From Paludibacteraceae bacterium (GTDB taxonomy: Bacteria > Bacteroidota > Bacteroidia > Bacteroidales > Paludibacteraceae): a DNA stretch of 64,000 nt. The stretch lies in NCBI GenBank assembly GCA_017467185.1, contig JAFTSS010000090.1:1-64000 (forward strand). The letters run 5' to 3'. A program made the position numbers and the translations under genes. Shown here piece after piece: positions 8,292-17,695 of the stretch (position 1 is the first letter of the stretch; every line of letters begins with the position of its first letter). The notes below the pieces were generated by a model. That model searched no databases. It worked only from the letters and a program-made list of their open reading frames with translations, and was not told the DNA's origin.

Positions 8292-9470
8292 ATGCAAAAA
8301 GTAGTACGATTAGTTTTCGCTACAGTTATAATTTCACTTGTTTGTTGGATTGCATCTCGTTGGAATGTGTGGTTCAATAAGCATCCAGAACCTCAATTCC
8401 AATTAACCGAAAGCGTGGTAGGTGTTCAATTAACTGTAGGTGATAATCCTTTGACGGAACGTATTGTATCGTGGCGGTCGCGCCCCGATTCAGCTTTGTT
8501 GAAAGATAACGCAGTGCGTCTTATTTGGATTTCCGACGCCGACACTTTGTATCCAAAGGTAAACAAAAAATGGATTAAATCGGGAGGAGGAGAAGCAATA
8601 TATTATTGGAGTGAAGTAAAGGTGCAAGAGGGAGAACATAAGTATGCTATAGAGACTATAGAGACTATAGAAACTATAGATGCTATAGCTACTATAGATT
8701 CTATAGCGACTATAGATACTATAGTTACTAAAACACCCTATTATACAACAAAAGTTGATTATTCAGATTCTTTGCAGCTATTTGTTTTAGGAGATTTGCA
8801 AGATAAAACGATAAATCACGAAACAGATTCAGCTGTATTTCAACTTGCAAAAACTCATAATCCCGATTTTATACTACAATTAGGCGACCTTATCGACCGT
8901 CCTCATCAAGATAAATGGGATGTTTATTTTCACTCTTTTGAGCCTTTGAGAACATCAGTGCCAATTATTTCAATAGTTGGAAATCATGATTATCATAAAG
9001 GGTTAAACAAATATCCCGATGAACGATTTTTTTATACATTTGCATACTTTTTGAATGACAATAGTAATGCGCCAAAAATAGGCTGTTGCGAATTGGATTT
9101 TGGCGGAACTCATCTTTATATTCTTGACTCTAATCAGCCGCTATTACGACAATTTAAACAACGTAAGTGGTTGATAAATATGTTAGATAGTGCTGAGAAT
9201 GATGAGAGAAAGATAGTTGCATTGCATCATCCATTGCGTTCTGCTCGTGGTAGGTTTAATAATCTTATTGTGCGCTGGATGTATGAGGGGGTTGTGAAAC
9301 AATATAATGTAGAACTTGTTTTAGCAGGTCATGAGCATACAAATCATACTCTTACAAAAGAAGAAACTGGTGGATATGAGCAGATTATTACTAATTTTTC
9401 TTCTAAAAGTTATGATGATGCAAAAGGTGAAAAAGGCAGAAAAGTAGTCATTTTAACCTTTGCTCGTTAG
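8292..9470 (+). CDS. Membrane-anchored metallophosphoesterase with nonamer-repeat insert
   Basis: Residues of about 4-22 form a single N-terminal hydrophobic segment (anchor or uncleaved signal). The calcineurin-like metallophosphoesterase motifs follow from about residue 157: VLGDLQD, QLGDLID, GNHDYH, ALHHPL and AGHEHTNH, supplying the two-metal ligands. Between the N-terminal beta region and the catalytic domain, residues 119-145 are nine repeats of a Thr/Ala-Ile-acidic tripeptide encoded by a 9-bp DNA repeat. That stretch is probably a low-complexity linker. The substrate is unknown. It follows the DUF5606 gene by 66 bp with no separate promoter seen, so the two may be cotranscribed. The stop is TAG. 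Confidence 0.85.
   Translation: MQKVVRLVFATVIISLVCWIASRWNVWFNKHPEPQFQLTESVVGVQLTVGDNPLTERIVSWRSRPDSALLKDNAVRLIWISDADTLYPKVNKKWIKSGGGEAIYYWSEVKVQEGEHKYAIETIETIETIDAIATIDSIATIDTIVTKTPYYTTKVDYSDSLQLFVLGDLQDKTINHETDSAVFQLAKTHNPDFILQLGDLIDRPHQDKWDVYFHSFEPLRTSVPIISIVGNHDYHKGLNKYPDERFFYTFAYFLNDNSNAPKIGCCELDFGGTHLYILDSNQPLLRQFKQRKWLINMLDSAENDERKIVALHHPLRSARGRFNNLIVRWMYEGVVKQYNVELVLAGHEHTNHTLTKEETGGYEQIITNFSSKSYDDAKGEKGRKVVILTFAR
8646..8726 (+). repeat. 9-bp tandem repeat (CTATAG core) inside a CDS, nine units
   Basis: Nine consecutive units of the form (A/G/T)CTATAGNN run exactly in the reading frame of the phosphoesterase gene. The same unit occurs in non-coding DNA at 27707-27742 and 60847-60918. 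Confidence 0.95.
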
Positions 9471-9630
9471 TTTTTAATCTTAAAAGCAAAACATGTTGAA
9501 AAACATATTAAAAAATTTGGTTAATTCAAAAATATTTACGAAATTTACACGCTCAAAAATTGAGTCAAAATCTATGTCTGAAATCATAGGACAATAAACC
9601 TTAAAAAATCTAACTATAAAACTAAAAAAC

Positions 9631-11388
9631 ATGGCAAGAGAAATTCAATTTAGCTTGGTTTACCGTGACATGTGGCAATCGTCAGGTAAATATGTGCCTC
9701 GTAAAGACCAATTGGCACAAATTGCACCAGTTATCATCGATATGGGCTGTTTTGCTCGCGTAGAAACAAATGGTGGTGCATCGGAACAAGTGAATTTATT
9801 ATATGGTGAAAACCCTAACCTTGCAGTTCGTACATTTACAAAACCTTTCAACGAAGCAGGTATCAAAACTCACATGCTTGACCGTGGTTTGAACGCTTTG
9901 CGTATGAACCCAGTTCCTGCTGACGTTCGTGAATTGATGTATAAAGTAAAACACGCTCAAGGTGTAGATATTACTCGTATTTTCTGCGGTTTGAACGATG
10001 TTCGTAATATTGCTGCTTCTATCAAATGGGCAAAAGCTGCAGGTATGACTGCTCAAGCAACTATGTGTATCACTCACTCACAAGTGCACACTGCTGAGTA
10101 TTATATCAATATGGCTGAGAAACTTATCGCTGAAGGCGCACAAGAAATCTGTTTAAAAGATATGGCTGGTATCGGTCGCCCAACAGTGCTCGGTCAAATC
10201 GTTAAATCTATTAAAACTAATCACCCTGAAATCGTAGTTCAATATCATGGTCATACAGGTCCTGGTTTCTCTGTAGCTTCTATGCTCGAAGTTGCTAAAG
10301 CTGGTGGCGATGTATTTGACGTTGCAATGGAACCACTTTCTTGGGGTATGGTTCACCCAGACGTTATCACTATTAGTGAAATGTTTAAAGCTGAAGGTTT
10401 CAAAGTGCCTGAAATCAACATGAAAGCTTATATGGAAGCTCGTCGCTTGACTCAAAGCTTTATGGATGACTTCTTGGGTTACTTCATCGACCCTCGTAAC
10501 CGTTTCATGTCTTCATTGCTTGTTGGTTGCGGTCTTCCTGGTGGTATGATGGGTTCTTTGATGGCAGACTTGAAAGGCGTTCATGCAGCTATTAACTCTA
10601 ACCTTAAAGCTCAAGGCAAAGCAGAATTGAACGAAGACGAACTTCTTGTTCAACTCTTTGACGAAGTTAAATATATTTGGCCTAAACTTGGTAACCCACC
10701 TTTGGTTACTCCATTCTCTCAATACGTTAAAAACGTTGCATTGATGAATGTATTTGCAATGAGCCGTGGTGGCGAACGTTGGTCAATGATTGATGCTAAC
10801 ACTTGGGATATGATTCTTGGTAAAGCAGGTCAATTGCCTGGTAAACTTGATCCAGAAATCATCGAACTTGCTAAATCTAAAAACCTTGAATTCTTCACAG
10901 GTAATCCTCAAGATAACTATCCTAACGTATTGCCTCAATACATCAAAGAGATGGAAGAACTTGGTTGGGATCGTGGTCAAGACGACGAAGAACTCTTCGA
11001 ATTTGCAATGCACGACAAACAATATCGCGAATTCAAATCAGGCGAAGCTAAACGTCGTTTCAATAAAGAATTGGAAGAAAAAATTGCTGCTAAGATGCAA
11101 GGTTCAGCAGGTGCTAAAGTTGATGCTCAAAAACTTCTTCACCCTAATGCAGAACCACTTAAAGCACCAGTTGCAGGTCGCGTATTGTGGGAACTTTCTG
11201 CTCGTACAAACATTGCTCCTGCTAAAGGTAAAAAATTCAAACAAGGTGAATTCTTGTGCGGACTTCAAACTAACCATGGTATTGATGAAATCACAGCTCC
11301 ATTCGATGGCGTAGTTGTAGAAGTGAAGAAAACACAAGGTCAAAATGTCGAACTTGGTGGCGCAATTGCTCTTATCGAAAAACAATAA
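9631..11388 (+). CDS. Pyruvate/oxaloacetate carboxyltransferase, biotinyl-like domain without the lysine
   Basis: The HMGL-like carboxyltransferase domain (about 4-300) and the conserved carboxylase domain (about 300-500) match pyruvate carboxylase subunit B / oxaloacetate decarboxylase alpha. Metal and catalytic features include RDMWQS near residue 11, LKDMAG and the HGHTGPG segment. A C-terminal biotinyl/lipoyl-like domain (about 510-585) keeps the fold pattern (APVAGRV, EITAPFDGVVVEV). Where EAMKM is expected it has QTNHG (residues 546-550), so the biotin-accepting Lys is replaced by His549. The enzyme may therefore need a separate carrier, or act differently. No partner subunits lie nearby. 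Codon bias is strong, suggesting high expression. Confidence 0.88.
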   Translation: MAREIQFSLVYRDMWQSSGKYVPRKDQLAQIAPVIIDMGCFARVETNGGASEQVNLLYGENPNLAVRTFTKPFNEAGIKTHMLDRGLNALRMNPVPADVRELMYKVKHAQGVDITRIFCGLNDVRNIAASIKWAKAAGMTAQATMCITHSQVHTAEYYINMAEKLIAEGAQEICLKDMAGIGRPTVLGQIVKSIKTNHPEIVVQYHGHTGPGFSVASMLEVAKAGGDVFDVAMEPLSWGMVHPDVITISEMFKAEGFKVPEINMKAYMEARRLTQSFMDDFLGYFIDPRNRFMSSLLVGCGLPGGMMGSLMADLKGVHAAINSNLKAQGKAELNEDELLVQLFDEVKYIWPKLGNPPLVTPFSQYVKNVALMNVFAMSRGGERWSMIDANTWDMILGKAGQLPGKLDPEIIELAKSKNLEFFTGNPQDNYPNVLPQYIKEMEELGWDRGQDDEELFEFAMHDKQYREFKSGEAKRRFNKELEEKIAAKMQGSAGAKVDAQKLLHPNAEPLKAPVAGRVLWELSARTNIAPAKGKKFKQGEFLCGLQTNHGIDEITAPFDGVVVEVKKTQGQNVELGGAIALIEKQ

Positions 11389-11423
11389 AAATTAACAAAT
11401 AATTTTTGTTTATTAAAAAAATA

Positions 11424-11462
11424 ATTGCTATCTTTGTAGTGTCTTACAAGATAGCAATTATT
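11424..11462 (+). terminator. Terminator after the carboxyltransferase gene
   Basis: A near-perfect 15-bp stem (AATTGCTATCTTTGTA / TACAAGATAGCAATT, one bulge) with a 6-nt loop is followed by an AT-rich tail. The left arm also contains TATCTTTG, so it may double as the -7 of the next gene. Confidence 0.65.
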
Positions 11463-11494
11463 TTATTTATTAATATAAGAAAAACTAATCTTTT

Positions 11495-13696
11495 ATGAAA
11501 CTAATTCCTACTTTGATTCAACGAGTTACTGCTTTAGTAGTGGTGCTTGCTATGGCATTTGGATTGAATGCTGCAGAACGTACATTTGCAACTATTGCAG
11601 ATATGAATGCTGCAACAGATTTAGCTAATGGTGACATTATTACCATTACAAACGATGTAGTTGTTGAGTACATTATGGAGTCTTATTATGTGCTTAAGGA
11701 CAAATCGGGTGATGCTACATGTGTTAATTATGATTATTATTTTAAAGAATTTCAAAAATTGCGTCTTGAAGGTCTTGAAGAATACCCTGAAACTCCACCA
11801 GTAAAACCAGGCGATATATTTGAAGGTTATACTGCAAAAGTAACATTTTCAAGCGGGATGCTTCAATTAGATCCAGATCTTGATATGGATGTCTTGGAAT
11901 TTATTGGCTTTACTGCTGATTATGCAGAAACTAATGATTATAAACCAACCACAACTAAAGTGACAGTTCGTCAATTGCTTGATGATCCTGATACTTATAT
12001 TGGCAAAGTTGTTTCTTTGGATGAAGCATCAACAGTTAATGCTGGTTTTAATGCATATCTTGTTCAAGGTACTGATACATTGAAAAATTTCCGTATTTCA
12101 GGATTGAATGCAGAGGACTATCCTAATAATCTTATTATCAATCAAGCTCTTTGTATGAGTAAATATGGTGGAGGTTGTAAATTGGAATTAACCATGAATG
12201 ATTATACTCTTGGAGCATTCACTAATATTAAAGCACTTAAATCGGCATCTGTTACTGAAAATATACCATTAAACTTAAATGTTCAAGTTTTGCGTAAAGA
12301 GGTATATGAAGGTAAAACTTATGTGACAGTGATGAATGGTTCGGGTAAAACTTTAATTAATTATTCGGGTATTCGTATTCAGTTAAACACAGAGAATGAT
12401 GTAGATAAAGCGCTTAAAGTAGGTGATTATATCAATTTAAAAGCAACTACTGCTACTTTGTCGGCATCAGAAGAGGATGGTGCTTATTTTACTCCATCTT
12501 TGTTGACTTTGGATGAACATGAAACTACTCTTGTTTCTGAAGGGGAAGTGAAATATTTGCCAATTGATCCTGAAGAGATATTTATGTTGAGTTATTATGA
12601 ATTCTTGCCTGTGGCTCTTGATGGATATGTAACATTGACAGGTGAGCCAACAGCTGAACAAAAAGAACATAATATTGCTCCTGCAACACTTGCTTCAATT
12701 TATGGTGATTTGTCTATGATTTTATTGGATTTAACATATATGCCAGAAAATGGTTCTAAATTTGTAGTTACTGGAATTTTAGATGTGCCATTGTGGATGG
12801 GTAAAGCTAATAAAACAACAATTGTTCCTCTTTCAGAAAAAGGATTTATGGCTGATTCATACGAATTTGAAAATATAGCTTCGTTGATTGAATTTGGTGC
12901 TCCTATTTCTTCCGTGGTTAATTATAAATTGAAAAATGCTGTTACCATTACAGGTGTTGAAACTATTAGACCTGTGGGTGATGAAGATCAAATACAACGT
13001 GTTGTTTTTGTTGCAGATGAAACTGGTTCGTTGATGTTGAAAGGTTCTACGTCATGCAAAGTTGGAGATGCTATTTCTGAAGTGTCTGGTTATTATGCAG
13101 CTGCTGTTGCAACAACAATATTAGATGGTGGATTTGTTAATTTCGGTGCAGCTGAATATTTAGAACTTGATACAACGGGAGTTGAACTTGCTACTGGGGC
13201 TATTACTGTTGACCCTATAGAAGTTACTATTGCGCAATTGCTTGCTTCTGATGAATATGCTTCTAAACTTGTTAAATTAACAGGCTTTACATATAAGGCA
13301 GTAGAAGAAATAGTACAAGATGAAACAGTAATGCGTCATTTTATTTATCAAGGAGCAGATTCTATGGCAGTTGATGCTTCGTTTGAATGGCAAGAGGACA
13401 AATCGGAAATAGTAGGTAATTATTATTTAAATGGTTATTATACTTCGGTTATTCCTGTAGTAAAAGCTAAGGCTCCAGTTGCAGTTGAAAGTGTTATAGC
13501 TGATAATGCTGTGTTTATGACTAATAATACAATTTATGCACAAGGTGCAGAAATTGAGGTTTATGATGTTATGGGCCGTAGTTTGGCTGTTGGAGTTGAT
13601 ACTGTAACTATTGAGAATGCAAATCAAATGGTATTTGTTGTAAGAACAAAATATGTTGATGGTACAGTATTTGTTACAAAAGTAGCAAATCGTTGA
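11495..13696 (+). CDS. Large secreted protein with probable sorting-type C-terminus
   Basis: This 733-aa protein has a signal peptide (about 1-27, ending GLNAAE). The body consists of repeated modules of about 100-150 aa with the phrase VTVRQLLDDPDTYIGKVVSL (near 155-175) and a related later copy IAQLLASDEYASKLVKLTGF (near 580-600). This is reminiscent of OB-fold-like secreted modules of Bacteroidales. The last 65 residues (IYAQGAEIEVYDVMGRSL ... FVVRTKYVDGTVFVTKV) have the pattern of a type IX secretion C-terminal sorting domain or the related DUF6383. Function is unknown. PorT-like and GldJ genes in the same window are consistent with type IX export. Confidence 0.65.
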   Translation: MKLIPTLIQRVTALVVVLAMAFGLNAAERTFATIADMNAATDLANGDIITITNDVVVEYIMESYYVLKDKSGDATCVNYDYYFKEFQKLRLEGLEEYPETPPVKPGDIFEGYTAKVTFSSGMLQLDPDLDMDVLEFIGFTADYAETNDYKPTTTKVTVRQLLDDPDTYIGKVVSLDEASTVNAGFNAYLVQGTDTLKNFRISGLNAEDYPNNLIINQALCMSKYGGGCKLELTMNDYTLGAFTNIKALKSASVTENIPLNLNVQVLRKEVYEGKTYVTVMNGSGKTLINYSGIRIQLNTENDVDKALKVGDYINLKATTATLSASEEDGAYFTPSLLTLDEHETTLVSEGEVKYLPIDPEEIFMLSYYEFLPVALDGYVTLTGEPTAEQKEHNIAPATLASIYGDLSMILLDLTYMPENGSKFVVTGILDVPLWMGKANKTTIVPLSEKGFMADSYEFENIASLIEFGAPISSVVNYKLKNAVTITGVETIRPVGDEDQIQRVVFVADETGSLMLKGSTSCKVGDAISEVSGYYAAAVATTILDGGFVNFGAAEYLELDTTGVELATGAITVDPIEVTIAQLLASDEYASKLVKLTGFTYKAVEEIVQDETVMRHFIYQGADSMAVDASFEWQEDKSEIVGNYYLNGYYTSVIPVVKAKAPVAVESVIADNAVFMTNNTIYAQGAEIEVYDVMGRSLAVGVDTVTIENANQMVFVVRTKYVDGTVFVTKVANR

Positions 13697-13714
13697 TATT
13701 AAATTATATAATTG

Positions 13715-13750
13715 AAAAGACCTTGGGCTTGTTAGCTTGAGGTCTTTTTA
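13715..13750 (+). terminator. Terminator of the secreted protein gene
   Basis: AAAAGACCT pairs with AGGTCTTTTT around a 16-nt loop, with a T tail. Confidence 0.7.
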
Positions 13751-13764
13751 ATAAATTTATTGTT

Positions 13765-14544
13765 ATGAAAGATTTGATACCTGAAAAATGGCAGAATTTG
13801 TTGAGTTGTGAATTTGGGCAACAATATTTCGTTGAATTGACTAATAAAGTAGAACAATCGTATGCCTCTTCGGTCGTATATCCAGCAAAAGAAAATTTGT
13901 TTAGAGCCTTTGAATTATGTTCTCCTGAGGATGTGCGTGTTGTTATTCTTGGGCAAGATCCTTATCATGAGCCTGGGCAGGCGCAGGGGTTAGCCTTCTC
14001 GGTGCCTGATATGTGTCCGACTCCAGGATCTCTCAATCATATCTTTCAAGAAATAGCAATGGAATTTCAAACAGAACCACTTCCTGGCAATAATCTTGAA
14101 CGTTGGGCTCGGCAAGGTGTATTGTTATTAAATGCAACTTTAACGGTTGAAGCAGGAAAAGCAGGAAGTCATGAGTCGTTTGGTTGGCAAAAATTCACGG
14201 ATGCTGTAATTGCTTTATTAAATGAAAGATACAATAATATAGTTTTTATGTTGTGGGGGAAGAGTGCTGCTGCTAAAGCGAGAATTATAGATAAAACTAA
14301 ACATAAAATCTATCAATCGACACATCCTTCTGGTTTATCGTGGGGAAAGACTTCAAATTTTGAAAAAATGAAGGGTTGTGTATTGAAAGTAGAAAATAAT
14401 GGCGAATTGATAGCGAGTGATATAAATTTCGTTTATAAGGGTTTTGGTCGTTTGCGTAATGATTCTTTTTGGGGCTCAATGCAATTTCGAGCGGCAAACA
14501 CTTATTTACATGCAAACGGAAAAAATCCTATAGATTGGAGGTGA
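13765..14544 (+). CDS. ung: Uracil-DNA glycosylase
   Basis: This family-1 uracil-DNA glycosylase starts base-excision repair by removing uracil from DNA. The water-activating loop GQDPYHEPGQAQGLAFSV is at 63-80 with catalytic Asp65. The uracil-recognition Asn segment LLNATLTV is at 121-128. The leucine-insertion loop HPSGLS is at 187-192. At 259 aa it is longer than the usual 220-230. The extra length lies between the HPS loop and the C-terminal helix (about 195-235), with FGRLRNDSFWGSMQF before the conserved closing PIDW. The start is the first Met after a terminator. Confidence 0.93.
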   Translation: MKDLIPEKWQNLLSCEFGQQYFVELTNKVEQSYASSVVYPAKENLFRAFELCSPEDVRVVILGQDPYHEPGQAQGLAFSVPDMCPTPGSLNHIFQEIAMEFQTEPLPGNNLERWARQGVLLLNATLTVEAGKAGSHESFGWQKFTDAVIALLNERYNNIVFMLWGKSAAAKARIIDKTKHKIYQSTHPSGLSWGKTSNFEKMKGCVLKVENNGELIASDINFVYKGFGRLRNDSFWGSMQFRAANTYLHANGKNPIDWR

Positions 14545-14550
14545 AAAATA

Positions 14551-14581
14551 TTGTAATATCAAATATTTTTTATTAACTTTG
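14551..14581 (+). promoter_or_regulatory. Promoter of the bcp-recA operon
   Basis: TTG at 14551-14553 and TAACTTTG at 14574-14581 have the 23-base offset. The leader is only about 12 nt. No LexA-type palindrome was recognised. Confidence 0.75.
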
Positions 14582-14598
14582 TTGCAAAATATGTTATT

Positions 14599-15054
14599 AT
14601 GAATATAGGAGATAAAATGCCTGATTATTTGGGATTAGACCAAAATGGTAATCCTATTAAGGCGGAAAATTTGAAAGGTCAAAAGGTGGTGTTGTATTTT
14701 TATCCAAAAGATATGACATCAGGTTGTACAGCTCAAGCTTGTAGTCTTCGTGATGGTTACGAAGAATTGCGCGCCAAGGGTTATAAAGTGATTGGCGTGA
14801 GTGTGGATGATGCGAAACGTCATTTGAAATTTATTGAGAAAAATGAGTTGCCTTTTGATTTGATTGCAGACACAGAGCATACTTTAGTCGAAACATTTGG
14901 TGTTTGGGCTGAGAAGAAAATGTGTGGTAAAACTTATATGGGTACTTTGCGTACGACATTTATTTTTGATGAAAATGGTGTTTTAGAACATATAATTGGT
15001 TCAAAACAAGTGAAAACAGCAACACATGCAGAACAAATTTTAAATATAAAATAA
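14599..15054 (+). CDS. bcp: Thiol peroxidase, peroxiredoxin Q/BCP type
   Basis: This thioredoxin-dependent peroxidase reduces hydrogen peroxide and organic hydroperoxides in the cytoplasm. It is 151 aa, the usual size. The peroxidatic Cys43 and resolving Cys48 sit in [15 protein letters not shown], the five-residue spacing typical of BCP. The thioredoxin fold is indicated by VVLYFYPKD before it and [13 protein letters not shown] after it. It ends 2 nt before recA, so oxidative protection and DNA repair appear to be cotranscribed. Confidence 0.95.
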   Translation: MNIGDKMPDYLGLDQNGNPIKAENLKGQKVVLYFYPKDMTSGCTAQACSLRDGYEELRAKGYKVIGVSVDDAKRHLKFIEKNELPFDLIADTEHTLVETFGVWAEKKMCGKTYMGTLRTTFIFDENGVLEHIIGSKQVKTATHAEQILNIK

Positions 15055-15056
15055 TT

Positions 15057-16067
15057 ATGGCAGAACAAGAAAAAAAGATGCCTTCGGCTGATAAATTGAA
15101 GGCTTTACAACTTGCTATGGAGAAAATCGAGAAAGAGCATGGCAAGGGAACTATCATGAAAATGGGTGAAGATAATATTGAGGATGTCAGTGTTATTCCT
15201 TCTGGTTCTATTGGTTTGAACTTGGCTCTTGGTGTGGGTGGTTATCCTCGTGGTCGTATTATCGAAATATATGGTCCTGAATCAAGTGGTAAAACTACTT
15301 TGGCAATTCATGCTATTGCTGAGGCTCAAAAGGCAGGTGGTATTGCTGCTATTATTGACGCAGAACATGCATTTGACCGTTTTTATGCTGAAAAACTTGG
15401 TGTAGATATTGATAATCTTCTTATTTCTCAACCTGATAGTGGAGAGCAGGCTCTTGAAGTGGCAGATCAATTGATTCGTTCGTCGGCTATTGATATTATT
15501 GTTATTGACTCGGTGGCGGCTCTTACTCCAAAAGCAGAGCTTGAGGGCGACATGGGCGACAATAAAGTTGGTTTGCAAGCTCGTTTGATGAGTCAAGCTT
15601 TGCGTAAACTTACTGCTAGTATTAACAAAACTAATACTACTTGTATTTTTATCAATCAGTTGCGTGAGAAGATTGGTGTTATGTTTGGTTCGCCTGAAAC
15701 AACTACTGGTGGTAATGCATTGAAATTTTATGCTTCGGTGCGTCTTGATATTCGTAAATCTACTCCTATTAAGGATGGTGATAATGTGCTTGGTAATCAA
15801 ACTAAGGTGAAGGTCGTTAAGAATAAAGTGGCACCTCCTTTCCGTAAAGCAGAATTTGATATTATGTTTGGAGAGGGTATTTCTCTTGCTGGTGAGATTA
15901 TTGACCTAGGTGTTGAAGCTGGTGTTATTAAGAAGGCTGGTGCTTGGTTTAGTTATAACGATACTAAACTTGGTCAAGGTCGCGATGCAGCTAAACGTTT
16001 GATTCAAGATAATCCAGAATTGCTTGAGGAACTTCAAGACAAAATTATGGAAGCGCTTAAGAATTAG
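15057..16067 (+). CDS. recA: Recombinase RecA
   Basis: RecA is the ATP-dependent strand-exchange protein for homologous recombination. The Walker A motif GPESSGKTT is at 73-81. Walker B-like [10 protein letters not shown] and the L1/L2 loop regions ([39 protein letters not shown]) are intact. The length is 336 aa, slightly short because the acidic C-terminal tail is reduced. The gene ends in TAG, an ordinary stop here, which matters for interpreting the TAG-interrupted gene at 51949-52995. Confidence 0.98.
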   Translation: MAEQEKKMPSADKLKALQLAMEKIEKEHGKGTIMKMGEDNIEDVSVIPSGSIGLNLALGVGGYPRGRIIEIYGPESSGKTTLAIHAIAEAQKAGGIAAIIDAEHAFDRFYAEKLGVDIDNLLISQPDSGEQALEVADQLIRSSAIDIIVIDSVAALTPKAELEGDMGDNKVGLQARLMSQALRKLTASINKTNTTCIFINQLREKIGVMFGSPETTTGGNALKFYASVRLDIRKSTPIKDGDNVLGNQTKVKVVKNKVAPPFRKAEFDIMFGEGISLAGEIIDLGVEAGVIKKAGAWFSYNDTKLGQGRDAAKRLIQDNPELLEELQDKIMEALKN

Positions 16068-16150
16068 GAATTAGGAATTAGGAATGAGGAATTAGGAATT
16101 AAAATACTTAACATTCAATTCTCAATTCTCAATTTTCAACTTTCAACTTA
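16068..16150. repeat. Simple heptamer-like tandem repeats
   Basis: The stretch begins with GGAATTA repeats and passes into CAATTCT/CAATTTT/CAACTTT units. Similar tracts occur at 1160-1219, 17762-17838, 33745-33786, 34600-34650, 43615-43655 and 62048-62076. Confidence 0.7.
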
Positions 16151-16152
16151 AA

Positions 16153-16626
16153 ATGAAGATATTGTTTATTTGTTTGGGAAATATTTGTCGTAGTCCGATG
16201 GCAGAGACAATAATGAATAAATTGCTTGAAGAGCGAGGTCTCTCCAAGCAATTTGTTGTTGACTCGGCAGGTTTAGAGGCTTATCATGAGGGTGAGCGGG
16301 CAGATGCGCGTATGCGAGCTCATGCCGTGCGTCATGGATATAATATTACGCATATTTCGCGTCCTATGCGTCGTGAGGATTGGGATGAGTGGGATTTGAT
16401 TGTTTGTATGGATGCACAAAATCGGCGTGCGTTGAGTAATCGTGCGCCTTCGGCTGAGCATTTTAAAAAGGTTACTTTGGCAACCAATTATTGCGATAAG
16501 CACTGTTTGGCAGATTGTGTGCCTGACCCTTATTATGGGGGAGAAGAGGGGTTTGAATATGTGATTGATTTGTTAGAGGATGCTTGTTCTGGTTTGATAG
16601 AAAACATAATAAAAGGAGATTCATAA
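16153..16626 (+). CDS. Low-molecular-weight protein tyrosine phosphatase
   Basis: The P-loop CLGNICRS at residues 7-14 has the nucleophilic Cys7 and Arg13. The general-acid loop DPYYGG lies near residue 121. At 157 aa it is normal for the family. In Bacteroidota these enzymes often act on tyrosine kinases controlling capsule export, but no kinase is present here, so the substrate is unknown. The stop codon lies inside the bidirectional terminator shared with the convergent barrel gene. Confidence 0.93.
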   Translation: MKILFICLGNICRSPMAETIMNKLLEERGLSKQFVVDSAGLEAYHEGERADARMRAHAVRHGYNITHISRPMRREDWDEWDLIVCMDAQNRRALSNRAPSAEHFKKVTLATNYCDKHCLADCVPDPYYGGEEGFEYVIDLLEDACSGLIENIIKGDS

Positions 16627-16641
16627 GAATCTCCTTTTTAT
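16612..16641. terminator. Bidirectional terminator
   Basis: AAAAGGAGATTC / GAATCTCCTTTT with a 4-nt loop serves both convergent genes. Confidence 0.85.
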
Positions 16642-17387
16642 ATGTTTATATTTAGAACGAGTGAGAATATTCGAGAACGAAGGCTTTGTATTGATTGGGC
16701 TTCGAGGGCGCGATTTATGTTGTCAGCGTCGGATGTAAGAGGTTCGTGGGGTGTGCCAACCCGCTTGTCGAAAGAGACTAATTTGTTGTTGAAGCCGATT
16801 GAGTATTTAGCTTCGATTGAGAAGCGTAGGTATTCGGTGTATATTGTGCAACCAACACCAAATTCGGTAAAGTAGTCAAGTCGTTTGAATAGTATTGGAT
16901 TTTCTGGGTCTTTGTCGATATTCCATTCAATGTCCATTCCTCCACCTGCAAGAATATATGGTTTGTAGTCTCCTAAACGGACAGCACTATATCTTATGTA
17001 AATAGGTATTCTAACAATATTTGAGGGCGTATTTTTGTAACCATGGATTGTGTCGGATTTGAATTGATTGTCAGATGAGATTGTGCCTTCGTAGAATGTT
17101 ACATTGTATTGTCCCATGTGGAACGCAGGTGCAAGTCTTAGACTGAAGAATCGGTTGAAGGCCATTTCACCTATAAGTCCTACAGAAAAACCAGGTATCC
17201 AGTTCTTGATTTCTGCGCGTAAATTGCTTTCTGGATTGTCTTTTATTCCGAAATCCATCACGTTTAATCCTACAAATGCACCATAGTGCCAGCGTTTATA
17301 ATCGATAGTTGGCAAGTTTTGTGCATGTATATTTTGTATAGATGCGATTGTAAGTATTGTGATTATTAGGCAGTAAAATTTTTTCAT
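16638..17387 (-). CDS. PorT-like outer-membrane beta-barrel protein
   Basis: This 249-aa protein has a signal peptide (about 1-22, ...NIHAQ) followed by alternating hydrophobic strands ending in an aromatic/aliphatic C-terminus (FSLVLNINI), typical of an 8-stranded barrel. Phrases such as WHYGAFVGLN, LRLAPAFHMGQ, VRIPIYIRYSAVRLGDYKPYI and EFGVGCTIY match the PorT/outer-membrane-barrel family. PorT is required for type IX secretion in Porphyromonas, but barrels of this family have varied roles, so a secretion role is inference. The only companion evidence is gldJ and a possible sorting-domain protein in this window. Confidence 0.75.
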   Translation of the reverse strand: MKKFYCLIITILTIASIQNIHAQNLPTIDYKRWHYGAFVGLNVMDFGIKDNPESNLRAEIKNWIPGFSVGLIGEMAFNRFFSLRLAPAFHMGQYNVTFYEGTISSDNQFKSDTIHGYKNTPSNIVRIPIYIRYSAVRLGDYKPYILAGGGMDIEWNIDKDPENPILFKRLDYFTEFGVGCTIYTEYLRFSIEAKYSIGFNNKLVSFDKRVGTPHEPLTSDADNINRALEAQSIQSLRSRIFSLVLNINI

Positions 17388-17430
17388 CGTTATTAAAACG
17401 AAATTGTGTAAAAATTATTGTATAAAAAGT

Positions 17431-17460
17431 TTGCTATAACAAAAAATATGCGTAAATTTG
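17431..17460 (+). promoter_or_regulatory. Promoter of the ferredoxin gene
   Basis: TTG at 17431-17433 and TAAATTTG at 17453-17460 have an offset of 22, one short of the usual 23. Confidence 0.7.
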
Positions 17461-17500
17461 CACTGAAATTAGTACTAATAACAACTTAAATTTTTTAACA

Positions 17501-17671
17501 ATGGCTTACGTAATTTCAGAAGATTGTATTGCTTGTGGTACTTGTATTGGTGAGTGCCCTGTTGAAGCTATCTCTGAGGGCGATATCTATAAAATCGACC
17601 CAGAAGTATGTACAGAATGTGGCACTTGTGCTTCAGTTTGTCCATCAGAAGCAATTCATCTTGGCGAATAA
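17501..17671 (+). CDS. 2[4Fe-4S] ferredoxin
   Basis: This 56-aa clostridial-type ferredoxin is a soluble electron carrier, probably serving pyruvate:ferredoxin oxidoreductase and hydrogenase-type reactions. Two CxxCxxCxxxCP motifs are present: Cys9, 12, 15, 19-Pro20 and Cys37, 40, 43, 47-Pro48. The length is exactly that of the family. It is monocistronic, with its own promoter (leader about 35 nt) and terminator. Codon use is biased, consistent with strong expression. Confidence 0.97.
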   Translation: MAYVISEDCIACGTCIGECPVEAISEGDIYKIDPEVCTECGTCASVCPSEAIHLGE

Positions 17672-17695
17672 TTCGCTATCGAAGAACAAACTTAA

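Noticed and set aside
8646..8726. CRISPR array
   Set aside because: The units are 9 bp with no unique spacers and no cas genes nearby; they are simple tandem repeats.
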